Source: Hyphomicrobiales bacterium
GTDB taxonomy: Bacteria; Pseudomonadota; Alphaproteobacteria; Rhizobiales; Beijerinckiaceae
Assembly: GCA_003164825.1 (NCBI GenBank)
Contig: PLUH01000234.1
Span: 16,566 to 22,562, forward strand
DNA length: 5,997 nt
Direction: 5' to 3'
Shown here in pieces: positions 1 to 5,848 of this stretch. The notes below the pieces were generated by a model. That model saw only the letters and a program-made list of their open reading frames with translations, did no database searches and was not told the DNA's origin. How positions within the stretch are numbered: position 1 is the first letter of the stretch; each line of letters opens with the position of its first letter. The position numbers were made by a program, and so were the translations under genes.

Positions 1-343
1 GCCCGCTGGAGGGAGCGACCCCGAGCCGGGCGGCGGTCGAGGCGGAGATGACAATGTCGCTCGCGCCGGTATCGACAAGCATCCGCACAGGCATCCCGTT
101 CACCAGCGTGTCGGCCGCGTATTGGCCGCGAGCATCAGCCCGAAGCGCGATCTCGCGATACGAGAACACCTGGCGAACGGCGTGCTGTTCGGGCGCCGCA
201 TTGTCGGAAGCCGACGCGACGGCGGCCGGAGCGGGCGCGGCGGCGACAGGCGCCGGCGCGGGCAGCCGCTCCAGCAGCGAGAATGAGCCGAGCAGCGCCG
301 CCGCGACGCCCAGCGTCGCTACAAAAACCACGCGCCCAAACAT
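1..343 (-). CDS. Retropepsin-like aspartic protease, membrane-anchored (partial, C-terminus beyond left edge)
   Basis: Reading the minus strand from an ATG at 343 gives 114 codons open to the window edge. Residues 5-24 are a hydrophobic N-terminal membrane segment, and 28-46 an Ala/Pro/Val-rich linker. After it comes a beta-rich stretch leading to the active-site motif L-V-D-T-G-A-S-D at 89-96, with D91 the catalytic aspartate. A single D-T-G-A-S after an N-terminal anchor is the layout of the clan AA, retropepsin-like family (TIGR02281 type) common in alphaproteobacteria; these act as homodimers, probably on the periplasmic side. Substrate unknown. The start is supported by GGAGG (348-352) four bases upstream. 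It lies on the same strand as the TonB-C gene but 155 bases after it, past a hairpin, so it may be transcribed separately. The flap and C-terminal half of the fold are not visible. The family call is secure; the role is not. Confidence 0.85.
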   Translation of the reverse strand, partial: MFGRVVFVATLGVAAALLGSFSLLERLPAPAPVAAAPAPAAVASASDNAAPEQHAVRQVFSYREIALRADARGQYAADTLVNGMPVRMLVDTGASDIVISASTAARLGVAPSSG

Positions 344-468
344 TGCGCCTCCGCCCGGCGCCGACGCCGGCCCTCGAAGCATCCCGCCGAGACGCGAAGA
401 TCTGGTAAATCGATGAGCGCAATCTCAGAGCATCTCGCCGGAGCTCGCCCGGCCAATGAGCGAGAGCC

Positions 469-524
469 GCCCTCGCCATGACGAGGGCCGGGCGTTCATC
501 AGGGCGGGGCGACGATTGTCGCCC
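469..524 (-). terminator. Two tandem hairpins around the TonB-C gene stop codon (possible weak terminator)
   Basis: Two perfect 7-bp stems sit close together. GGGCGAC-GATT-GTCGCCC at 507-524 lies in the last codons of the TonB-C gene. GCCCTCG-CCATGA-CGAGGGC at 469-488 lies just after its stop at 499. Neither is followed by a T-run in the minus direction, so they do not make a textbook intrinsic terminator. They may slow polymerase, protect the 3' end of the xylA transcript, or assist factor-dependent termination before the protease gene. The stems are seen directly; the role is inferred. Confidence 0.35.
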
Positions 525-903
525 GGCTGCGGCCGATGAAGTGAATGTCCAAAACCTGCCCCGCGATCGCGGCGCCGAGCCGGGCAGAGAAAGGCAACGG
601 CGTGCAGTCGCGTATCGCCGCCGTCATCGAAGCGGCAAGCGCGGAATCGTCGGCCCGGCCGCCGCTCGACCGCGCGAAGACGATCCTCGGCTCGCCTATG
701 ACGGCGCCTTCCCGCGTGAAGCTGATGCGAACCGTGACTTGATCGTCGTCGTGCGGCGGGCGCCAGCAGGCGGCGAGCCCGGTGGCGATGCCATGGACGC
801 GGGTGACCGGCGACTGCGCCTCGGCCGCCTGCGCTCGCGCCCCGAGGGCCAGCGCGACGATCCCGATCGAGGCGAAGCGCCGAATCGTCTGACGTTCCTG
901 CAT
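499..903 (-). CDS. Small exported TonB C-terminal-domain (TolA/TonB-like) protein
   Basis: A 134-residue protein. Residues 1-30 look like a signal peptide: basic start, hydrophobic 11-21, then an A-Q-A-A-E-A-Q cleavage region. The rest resembles a stand-alone TonB/TolA C-terminal domain: A-C-W-R-P-P at 45-50, V-T-V-R-I-S-F at 56-62, the turn R-E-G-A-V-I-G-E-P at 64-72, and I-R-D-C-T-P-L-P at 97-104. Such TonB-C proteins occur in Rhizobiales as exported proteins of unknown role. There is no proline-rich spacer and no anchor other than the signal peptide, so it is not a full TonB or TolA. C46 and C100 could form a periplasmic disulfide. The ATG at 903 is chosen because AAAGG lies four bases upstream and the signal peptide then starts properly. 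A GTG at 927 overlapping the xylA stop (GTGA) is possible but has no Shine-Dalgarno. It follows xylA by 20 bases, so it is probably cotranscribed with it. Confidence 0.75.
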   Translation of the reverse strand: MQERQTIRRFASIGIVALALGARAQAAEAQSPVTRVHGIATGLAACWRPPHDDDQVTVRISFTREGAVIGEPRIVFARSSGGRADDSALAASMTAAIRDCTPLPFSARLGAAIAGQVLDIHFIGRSRATIVAPP

Positions 904-923
904 AGCGCCTTTGCCGCCGAGCC

Positions 924-2234
924 TCACAGATAGCGGTTCAGCAGGTTCTCGTAGAACTCCTGCCGGCCCGACCTGGGCTTCGGGTCAATCTTTTCCTTGG
1001 CGACCCGCGCCGCGATTTCTTCGAGCGTCGCGCCCATCTTCAGCATCGCCTGCGCCGCGGGCTTGTCCCAGCCGGCGTAGCGCTCCGCGCGAGCTGCGTC
1101 GAACTTGCCGTCCTCGATCAGATGCGCGGCTGCGACCAGCGCTGCGGCGCAGACGTCGATGCCGCCGATATGGCCGAGCAGCAAATCGCCCGGGTCGATC
1201 GACTGGCGCCGCACCTTCGAATCGAAGTTGAAGCCGCCCGGCGCGAGGCCGCCCTGTTTGAGGATGAAATAGAGCGCCGGCACGAGCTCGGGCGCGTTAT
1301 TGGGGAACTGGTCGGTGTCCCAGCCGGACTGGTAGTCGTTGCGGTTGGCGTCGATGGAACCCAGCATCCCGAGCGAGGACGCGAGCGCGATCTCATGCTC
1401 GAAGGAATGGTGAGCCAGCACCGCATGGCCGACCTCGAGATTGAGCTTGACCTCGCGCTCGAGCCCGAAACGCTGCAGGAAGCCGAACACGGTCGCGGCG
1501 TCGAAGTCGTATTGGTGCTTGGTCGGCTCCTGCGGCTTGGGCTCGACCAGGATGACGCCCTTGAAGCCGATCTTATGCTTGTAGTCGACGACCATCGAAA
1601 GAAAGCGTCCGGCCTGCTCCTGCTCGCGGCGCAGATCGGTGTTGAGCAGCGTCTCGTAGCCCTCGCGGCCGCCCCATAGAACGTAATTTGCGCCGCCGAG
1701 CTTGTGCGTGGCGTCGAGGACGTTCTTCACCTGCGCGGCGGCATAGGCGAAAACATTCGGATCGGGATTGGTCGCCGCGCCCGACATGTAGCGTGGATGG
1801 CTGAAGAGATTGGCGGTGCCCCAGAGCAGCTTGACTCCAGTCTCCTGCATTTTCTTGGCGAAAATATCGGTCATCTCGGCGAGATTCTTGCCGAACTCGG
1901 CGAGATTGGCGCCCTCCGGGACCACGTCGCGATCGTGGAAGGAAAAGAACGGAAAGCCGAGGGTTGAGAACATCTCAAACGCCGCGTCCGCCTTGGCCCG
2001 CGCGCCTTTCATCGTCTCGCCGTCCCAGGGCCGCTCGAAGGTCGGCGCGCCGAACATGTCGGTCCCGAGCCAGGCGAAATTGTGCCAGTAGCAGACGGCT
2101 GGACGCAGCCAGTCGTCCATCGTCTTGCCCATGACGACCTTCTCCGGGTCGTAGTGGCGGAAGGCGTATGGGTTGTCGCTCTTCGGCCCCTCGTATTTCA
2201 CCGGCTTGATGTCGCCGAAGAACGGCTTGCTCAT
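924..2234 (-). CDS. xylA: Xylose isomerase
   Basis: Cytoplasmic TIM-barrel enzyme that interconverts D-xylose and D-xylulose (also glucose and fructose) using two divalent metals. At 436 residues it matches the class II length (E. coli enzyme about 440) and aligns with it nearly throughout. Visible active-site residues are H100 and D103 (F-H-D-R-D), W187 (V-L-W-G-G-R-E-G), E231 and K233 (E-P-K-P-Q-E-P), E267 and H270, D295 (S-I-D-A-N-R), D306 and D308 (W-D-T-D-Q-F-P), and D338 (N-F-D-S-K-V-R-R). All catalytic and metal positions are kept. Two neighbours differ from E. coli: E-A-N-H is E-V-G-H (G269) and L-A-G-H is L-A-H-H (H275). The start at 2234 is set by GGGAGGAG (2239-2246) four bases upstream and by the usual N-terminus; the frame runs open to 2543, but that extension is not homologous. 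No xylB, xylose transporter or XylR is present. An inverted repeat next to the ribosome site may control it. Confidence 0.97.
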   Translation of the reverse strand: MSKPFFGDIKPVKYEGPKSDNPYAFRHYDPEKVVMGKTMDDWLRPAVCYWHNFAWLGTDMFGAPTFERPWDGETMKGARAKADAAFEMFSTLGFPFFSFHDRDVVPEGANLAEFGKNLAEMTDIFAKKMQETGVKLLWGTANLFSHPRYMSGAATNPDPNVFAYAAAQVKNVLDATHKLGGANYVLWGGREGYETLLNTDLRREQEQAGRFLSMVVDYKHKIGFKGVILVEPKPQEPTKHQYDFDAATVFGFLQRFGLEREVKLNLEVGHAVLAHHSFEHEIALASSLGMLGSIDANRNDYQSGWDTDQFPNNAPELVPALYFILKQGGLAPGGFNFDSKVRRQSIDPGDLLLGHIGGIDVCAAALVAAAHLIEDGKFDAARAERYAGWDKPAAQAMLKMGATLEEIAARVAKEKIDPKPRSGRQEFYENLLNRYL

Positions 2235-2245
2235 TTGGCTCCTCC

Positions 2246-2263
2246 CGAACAGCGGCCTGTTCG
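2246..2263. promoter_or_regulatory. Inverted repeat in the xylA leader (candidate operator or leader hairpin)
   Basis: CGAACAG-CGGC-CTGTTCG is a perfect 7-bp inverted repeat with a 4-base centre. It ends at the first base of the xylA Shine-Dalgarno, inside the 220-base region between xylA and the PEP-CTERM gene. As DNA it has the shape of a dimeric repressor site. As RNA it would form a hairpin touching the ribosome-binding site. It does not match a sugar-regulator operator that I recognise. The repeat is seen; the function is inferred. Confidence 0.4.
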
Positions 2264-2454
2264 TAGCGTCCGGGCGGCCCGTTGTCACGCAGCGCGCAAC
2301 GAACGCGCGTATCCTTGACTTGCGCTTTGTCGGCCTGACAGGGATGAGCTCTGTTCGCTCGCGGCCTCCCGGGGTAGGATCATCGCCAAGGAGGCCCGAA
2401 ATCGAAGCCATCCTCACCTGACGCGCCTCTCGCGGCACATCTTGGAAGAAGCCG

Positions 2455-2946
2455 ATGCCCAGCAAGCGACGTTTCGATCTCATCGCCCTTTGTGCAAGCA
2501 TTTTGTGGGCAAGCATTCTCGCAGGCCCGGCGGCAGCGAACATAAGGTACGCGTTTACCAGCGACCGGGGAAGTTTTGTCTACGATTCTATCTCGTTTTT
2601 TGAAGGAGGAAGCCTCTCCGCCGGCGATCTTGTAAGATACTCTGGGGACTTCGAAGATGTATACTTTGGAAATTCCTATATTCTGCTTGACAACGCCGCC
2701 TGCAGAATCGCGGATGATTGTTTCGACGCCACCTTTGGTTTGAGCGGCATTTTCCAGACTCTCGGTACCTACTACGCCTCCGACGGCGGCGCGGAAATCG
2801 TTATCTCCCAAATCACCGCAGGCGAACCCGTTCCAGAGCTTTCCTCATGGGCCTTGCTGGCGGTCGGTTTCGCCGGCCTCGCCTTCGCGAGGAACCGAAG
2901 AATTTGGAGGCCGCGCCTGCGACTGAGCGACTCATCGGCGATTTAA
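2455..2946 (+). CDS. PEP-CTERM sorting-domain protein, small and exported
   Basis: A 163-residue secreted protein of unknown function. Residues 1-28 are a signal peptide (K-R-R, hydrophobic 8-23, A-A-A cleavage region). The middle (29-123) is rich in aromatic, Gly, Ser and Asp residues, and beta-like, with C83 and C89 as a possible disulfide. Near the C-terminus is a PEP-CTERM-like tripartite signal: V-P-E-L-S-S-W at 126-132, a hydrophobic helix at about 133-145, then R-N-R-R at 146-149. The usual P-E-P is P-E-L here, and about 14 further residues follow the arginines, longer than is typical. PEP-CTERM proteins are processed by exosortase (EpsH/XrtA) and tied to exopolysaccharide or surface layers; no exosortase gene is in the window. 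GGAAGAAG sits just upstream of the ATG. The gene is clearly AT-richer than its neighbours, which suggests fast divergence or transfer. It is divergent from xylA. Confidence 0.75.
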   Translation: MPSKRRFDLIALCASILWASILAGPAAANIRYAFTSDRGSFVYDSISFFEGGSLSAGDLVRYSGDFEDVYFGNSYILLDNAACRIADDCFDATFGLSGIFQTLGTYYASDGGAEIVISQITAGEPVPELSSWALLAVGFAGLAFARNRRIWRPRLRLSDSSAI

Positions 2947-2994
2947 CGCTTATCCGCGGGCGTCGCCGCGCGCCCTTCGGCTCCGATTTCCTCG

Positions 2995-3015
2995 TGGACG
3001 GGCTTGACCCGTCCA
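2995..3015. terminator. Hairpin between convergent genes (candidate terminator)
   Basis: TGGACGGG-CTTGA-CCCGTCCA forms a perfect 8-bp stem with a 5-base loop. It lies 48 bases after the PEP-CTERM stop and 9 bases beyond the allC-like stop on the other strand. On the plus strand it is followed by TCCTTGTC, a poor T-tract; on the minus strand by CGAGGAAATC, with no T-run. It most likely stops plus-strand transcription and may serve both directions. Confidence 0.55.
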
Positions 3016-3024
3016 TCCTTGTCA

Positions 3025-4266
3025 TCAAGCCTGGAAATCCCGCACGAACCGGGTCAGCGCCTTGAGGCCGAGCGCGCAGTCCTCGACCGTAATCGATTCC
3101 AGCGGATTGTGACTGACGCCGCCCTTGCAGCGGACGAACAGCATGCCGGCGGGACAGAGCTTGCCCATCACCATCGAGTCGTGCCCGGCCCCCGACGGCA
3201 ACAGGCAAGGCGGGACGCCGATCGCTTCGACCGCCTTCTTCAAGTCGGCGATGATGCTCGGGTCGCAAGCGAAAGCGTTGGCGTCGTGCGGCTTGGCGAT
3301 GCTGACCCGGACGCCGCGCGAAGCGGCGATGGCGGTGATGCGAGCTTCGAGATCGGCGAGAGCCGCAGCCCGGCGCTGATCGTCAGGCGAGCGAACGTCG
3401 ATCGAAAACTGGACGTGACCCGGGATGACGTTGGTCGCGTCGGGCCAGACGTCGAAGCGGCCGACAGTGGCGACGAGATCGGCCTCGCCTCTTGCCCGCG
3501 CCTCGATCGCCAGCGCCATTTCGGCCGCGGCGGTCAGCGCGTCGCGGCGCAGGCGCATCGGCGTCGCGCCAGCGTGTCCGGCGACGCCATCGACCCCCAC
3601 TTCGAGTCTCGTCGCGCCGTTGATCGCGGTCACGACCCCGAGCGGCAGCCCGTCGGCCTCCAGGATCGGTCCCTGCTCGATATGCGCCTCGACGAACGCG
3701 GCGACGCCGGTCCGCCGGATCGACCCTGCCCTCTCGGGATCGCCGCCGAAGGCCTTGAGCGCTTCGCGCATCGAGACGCCGCTCGAATCCCTCTGGTCGA
3801 GCGCGTCCTCCGGATAAGTCCCGGCGAGAGCGCGCGAGCCGGTGAGGGTGGTGCGAAAGCGGACACCCTCCTCTTCGCCGAAGGCGACGATTTCAACCGC
3901 GTGATCGAGGCGCTCGCCGCGCTCGGCCAGCGCCTCGATCACCGCGAGCGCGGCCAGCGCGCCATAATTTCCATCGTAGCGCCCGGCGTCGCGCACAGTG
4001 TCGATGTGCGAGCCCAGCATAACGGCCGGAGCGCCCGCGCGCTTGCCCTCGTAGCGCGCCACGACGTTGCCTGCGGCGTCGATCCTCGCCTCGAGCCCGG
4101 CCTCGCCGCACCAGCCGATGAAGGCCTCAGCGGCGCGCCGATGCGCGTCCGACAGGAAGAGCCGCGTCAGGCGTCGCGGCTCGTCGCTGAAGGCGGCGAA
4201 CGCGTCGAGCCTCGCCATCAGCCGCCGGCCGGCGGCGAGATCGGCGTCCAAGGTCTGCCCATCCAT
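3025..4266 (-). CDS. allC: M20-family Zn-dependent amidohydrolase, probable allantoate amidohydrolase
   Basis: A 413-residue cytoplasmic metallohydrolase of the hydantoinase/carbamoylase amidase family (TIGR01879 type), at the usual family length. Predicted metal ligands are visible: H87 in G-S-H-I-D-T-V, D98 in Y-D-G-N-Y-G, the E131/E132 pair in G-E-E-E-G-V-R-F (general base plus ligand), H195 in E-A-H-I-E-Q-G-P, and H386 in V-S-H-N-P. The dimerisation domain lies about 215-330 and includes G-V-A-G-H-A-G-A-T-P-M; S-G-A-G-H-D-S at 358-364 is also conserved. The family includes allantoate amidohydrolase, ureidoglycolate and N-carbamoyl-amino-acid hydrolases and beta-ureidopropionase, which motifs alone do not separate. 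Because it follows urate oxidase puuD directly, allantoate hydrolysis, releasing ammonium and CO2, is the best guess. Its ATG shares one base with the puuD stop (TGATG at 4264-4268), so translation is probably coupled. An in-frame opening continues upstream through puuD but is an antisense-free shadow frame, not a fusion. Confidence 0.85.
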   Translation of the reverse strand: MDGQTLDADLAAGRRLMARLDAFAAFSDEPRRLTRLFLSDAHRRAAEAFIGWCGEAGLEARIDAAGNVVARYEGKRAGAPAVMLGSHIDTVRDAGRYDGNYGALAALAVIEALAERGERLDHAVEIVAFGEEEGVRFRTTLTGSRALAGTYPEDALDQRDSSGVSMREALKAFGGDPERAGSIRRTGVAAFVEAHIEQGPILEADGLPLGVVTAINGATRLEVGVDGVAGHAGATPMRLRRDALTAAAEMALAIEARARGEADLVATVGRFDVWPDATNVIPGHVQFSIDVRSPDDQRRAAALADLEARITAIAASRGVRVSIAKPHDANAFACDPSIIADLKKAVEAIGVPPCLLPSGAGHDSMVMGKLCPAGMLFVRCKGGVSHNPLESITVEDCALGLKALTRFVRDFQA

Positions 4267-5507
4267 CAGTTTTGCGCCGTCTCGAGCTTGAGCCAGCGCG
4301 CGAGCACGGCCCGCTCGTCGTCGGTCATGCCGCTGAAGTTGTTGGGCGGCATGGCGTGCGTCAGAACTGCCTGCTGGCGGATCGCCGCGGCGAAGCGGGC
4401 GATGTGCTCGGGCGTGTCCAGGATCACGCCCTTGGGAGCTTCGCCGATCCAGTCCATCGGCTCCGGCGAGTGACACATCATGCACCGCAGCTGCACGATG
4501 TCGACCACCTCCTGCGGCGCCTGCGGCTCGGCGACCTTGGACGCCGGGGTCGAAAGCTCCGCGAGCCCCATCAGCGAGCGCATGCCGGGCGAAGCGGTCG
4601 CGGCGAAGCCGAAGGCGCAAAGGATGGCGAACGCCGCCACCCCCCACGCCCACCACGGCGCGCGGTCGTGATCGAGATGCCAGACGTTGTAGAAATAGCG
4701 CACCAGCGCGCCGGCGACGATGATGCAGGTGACGATCGCCGGAATGACCCGCGCGTTGGAGAAGGTCGACGGGTAGTGGTTCGACAGCATCAGGAACAGC
4801 ACCGGCAGGGTGATGTAGTTGTTGTGCGTCGAGCGCACTTTCGAGCTCTTGACCCATTTCGGATCGGGCTGTTGCCCGGCCATCAGCGCGGCGACGCTTT
4901 TGCGCTGGTTGGGCATGATGACGAAGAACACGTTGGCGGTCATGATCGTCGCCATCAGGGCGCCGGTGTGGATGAGCGCGCCGCGGCCGGAAAAGAACAG
5001 ACTGAAGACCCAGCTCGTCGCCACGACATAGCCGAAGCCGACCAGCGCGAGCAGCGGCTCGTTGGCGGCGAGCGGTGAACGGCACAGGAGGTCGTAGACG
5101 ATCCAGCCGAGCGCCAGCGCAACGATCCCGATCGCCGCCGCCTGCCAGGGCTCGAGCGCCATGACCGCCGGATCGATCAGATAGAGTGACGATTGGCCAT
5201 AATAGACCCAGCAGAGCAGCGCAAAGCCGCTCATCCAGGTCCAATAGGACTGCCACTTGTGCCAGATGAGGTGCTCGGGCAGCGACGAGGGCGCGAGCAG
5301 GTATTTCCGCATCTCATAGAATCCGCCCCCATGCACCTGCCAGGAGGTTCCGGCCAGCGCTGCGTCGTCTTTCACCTGCTTGCGTAAGCTGGCGTCGAGA
5401 TGCATGAAGAAGAACGATCCGCCGATCCACGCGATCGCCGCGGTCACGTGGAGCCAGCGTAACAGCGCCGACCCCCACTCCCAGCCGAAGGTCTCGAGAG
5501 CCCCCAT
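4266..5507 (-). CDS. puuD: Urate hydroxylase (oxidase) PuuD, membrane protein with C-terminal cytochrome c domain
   Basis: Integral-membrane urate oxidase, the cytochrome-c-linked alternative to soluble uricase: urate goes to 5-hydroxyisourate and electrons enter the respiratory chain rather than making peroxide. The 413 residues show about eight membrane helices (roughly 12-35, 85-103, 120-140, 151-172, 177-199, 229-242, 253-273, 284-303), with the family-typical R-W-L-H-V-T-A-A-I-A-W-I-G-G start. A periplasmic cytochrome c domain (about 330-413) carries the heme site C-M-M-C-H at 342-346 and a probable axial Met386 in H-A-M-P-P-N-N. The start at 5507 is chosen for homology. GGAGGAG (5517-5523) lies nine bases upstream of it; an ATG at 5516 directly abuts that motif and is too close, and the opening at 5552 is unsupported. 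The next gene begins inside the stop codon. It is first in a probable two-gene purine-degradation operon reading away from tolQ. Confidence 0.93.
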   Translation of the reverse strand: MGALETFGWEWGSALLRWLHVTAAIAWIGGSFFFMHLDASLRKQVKDDAALAGTSWQVHGGGFYEMRKYLLAPSSLPEHLIWHKWQSYWTWMSGFALLCWVYYGQSSLYLIDPAVMALEPWQAAAIGIVALALGWIVYDLLCRSPLAANEPLLALVGFGYVVATSWVFSLFFSGRGALIHTGALMATIMTANVFFVIMPNQRKSVAALMAGQQPDPKWVKSSKVRSTHNNYITLPVLFLMLSNHYPSTFSNARVIPAIVTCIIVAGALVRYFYNVWHLDHDRAPWWAWGVAAFAILCAFGFAATASPGMRSLMGLAELSTPASKVAEPQAPQEVVDIVQLRCMMCHSPEPMDWIGEAPKGVILDTPEHIARFAAAIRQQAVLTHAMPPNNFSGMTDDERAVLARWLKLETAQN

Positions 5508-5848
5508 CAACCTCATCTCCTCCGGGCGAGAGGATCGCGCCGGCCAGATCACGATAAAGGCGGCAGCACGGTTTGGGTAGGGAGTCGAGCGAGCGTTTTG
5601 CGTCGGGGCCGGCCGGGCGCGTCCGCGGCGACCCGATCAAGGATTTCGCCGCTCGCCAATGGCGGCTCGAACTGCTAACCCGCCTTTAACCCTATCAGAG
5701 TCTTAATCCGCGGCGAGAAATCCGGGCGCCTCCAAGTGTCCGGCAAAAGCCCAAGTTTCGGCCGATTTGCGGCGCAGACCCCGGCCCGATCCCGTTTTCC
5801 CGCCGTGGCCGCGCGGTTCCGCCTGCCCAAGAAAAGGTTGCCCACTCG
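5508..5848. other. Divergent intergenic region between puuD and tolQ
   Basis: These 341 bases have no coding frame that I trust; the open frames here have no recognisable protein features. The region should hold the promoter of puuD-allC (minus) and that of tolQ (plus). The AT-richest patch is 5671-5708, with a CtrA-box-like site. I could not identify a convincing -35/-10 pair for either direction. GGAGGAG at 5517-5523 serves puuD; AAGG at 5834-5837 is the likely but distant ribosome site of tolQ. Confidence 0.6.
5675..5690 (+). promoter_or_regulatory. CtrA-box-like site upstream of tolQ
   Basis: CTAA-CCCGCCT-TTAAC matches the alphaproteobacterial CtrA consensus TTAA-N7-TTAAC with a single mismatch in the first base and the exact 7-base spacing. 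It also contains TAACCC twice, 11 bases apart, which is one helical turn. It ends 158 bases before the tolQ start and 167 bases before the puuD start on the other side. CtrA is the cell-cycle response regulator of this class. One short site can arise by chance, so this is a candidate only. Confidence 0.35.

Noticed and set aside
478..933. Plus-strand 151-residue frame opposite the TonB-C gene
   Set aside because: Arg/Asp/Gly-rich with no recognisable fold; the minus-strand protein has a signal peptide and family motifs.
1122..1679. 185-residue plus-strand frame antisense to xylA
   Set aside because: Leu/Val/Glu/Asp-rich antisense shadow over a highly conserved enzyme; no sign of independent function.
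2292..2310. GCGCGC / CGCGCG alternating repeat in the xylA upstream region
   Set aside because: Low-complexity GC pairs, too simple to be called an operator.
2315..2343. TTGACT at 2315-2320 as the -35 of a PEP-CTERM promoter
   Set aside because: No acceptable -10 element at 16-18 bases; the bases there read around ACAGGG.
2363..2396. GGCCTCC/GGAGGCC inverted repeat with a 20-base centre, upstream of the PEP-CTERM gene
   Set aside because: GC-rich 7-bp arms with a long loop are expected by chance in this composition; no added support.
2235..2543. N-terminal extension of xylA to a 539-residue protein
   Set aside because: The extra 103 residues are unrelated to xylose isomerases, cross the divergent promoter region and overlap the PEP-CTERM gene. 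The ATG at 2234 has a strong Shine-Dalgarno.
3004..4473. 489-residue plus-strand frame antisense to allC
   Set aside because: Arg/Asp/Gly/Ala-rich shadow of a GC-rich gene, with no domain, signal or plausible ribosome site.
3025..5256. 743-residue minus-strand frame covering allC and much of puuD (possible fusion)
   Set aside because: Upstream of 4266 it is an Arg/Ala/Gly-rich shadow of puuD in another frame; PuuD itself is intact with all motifs.
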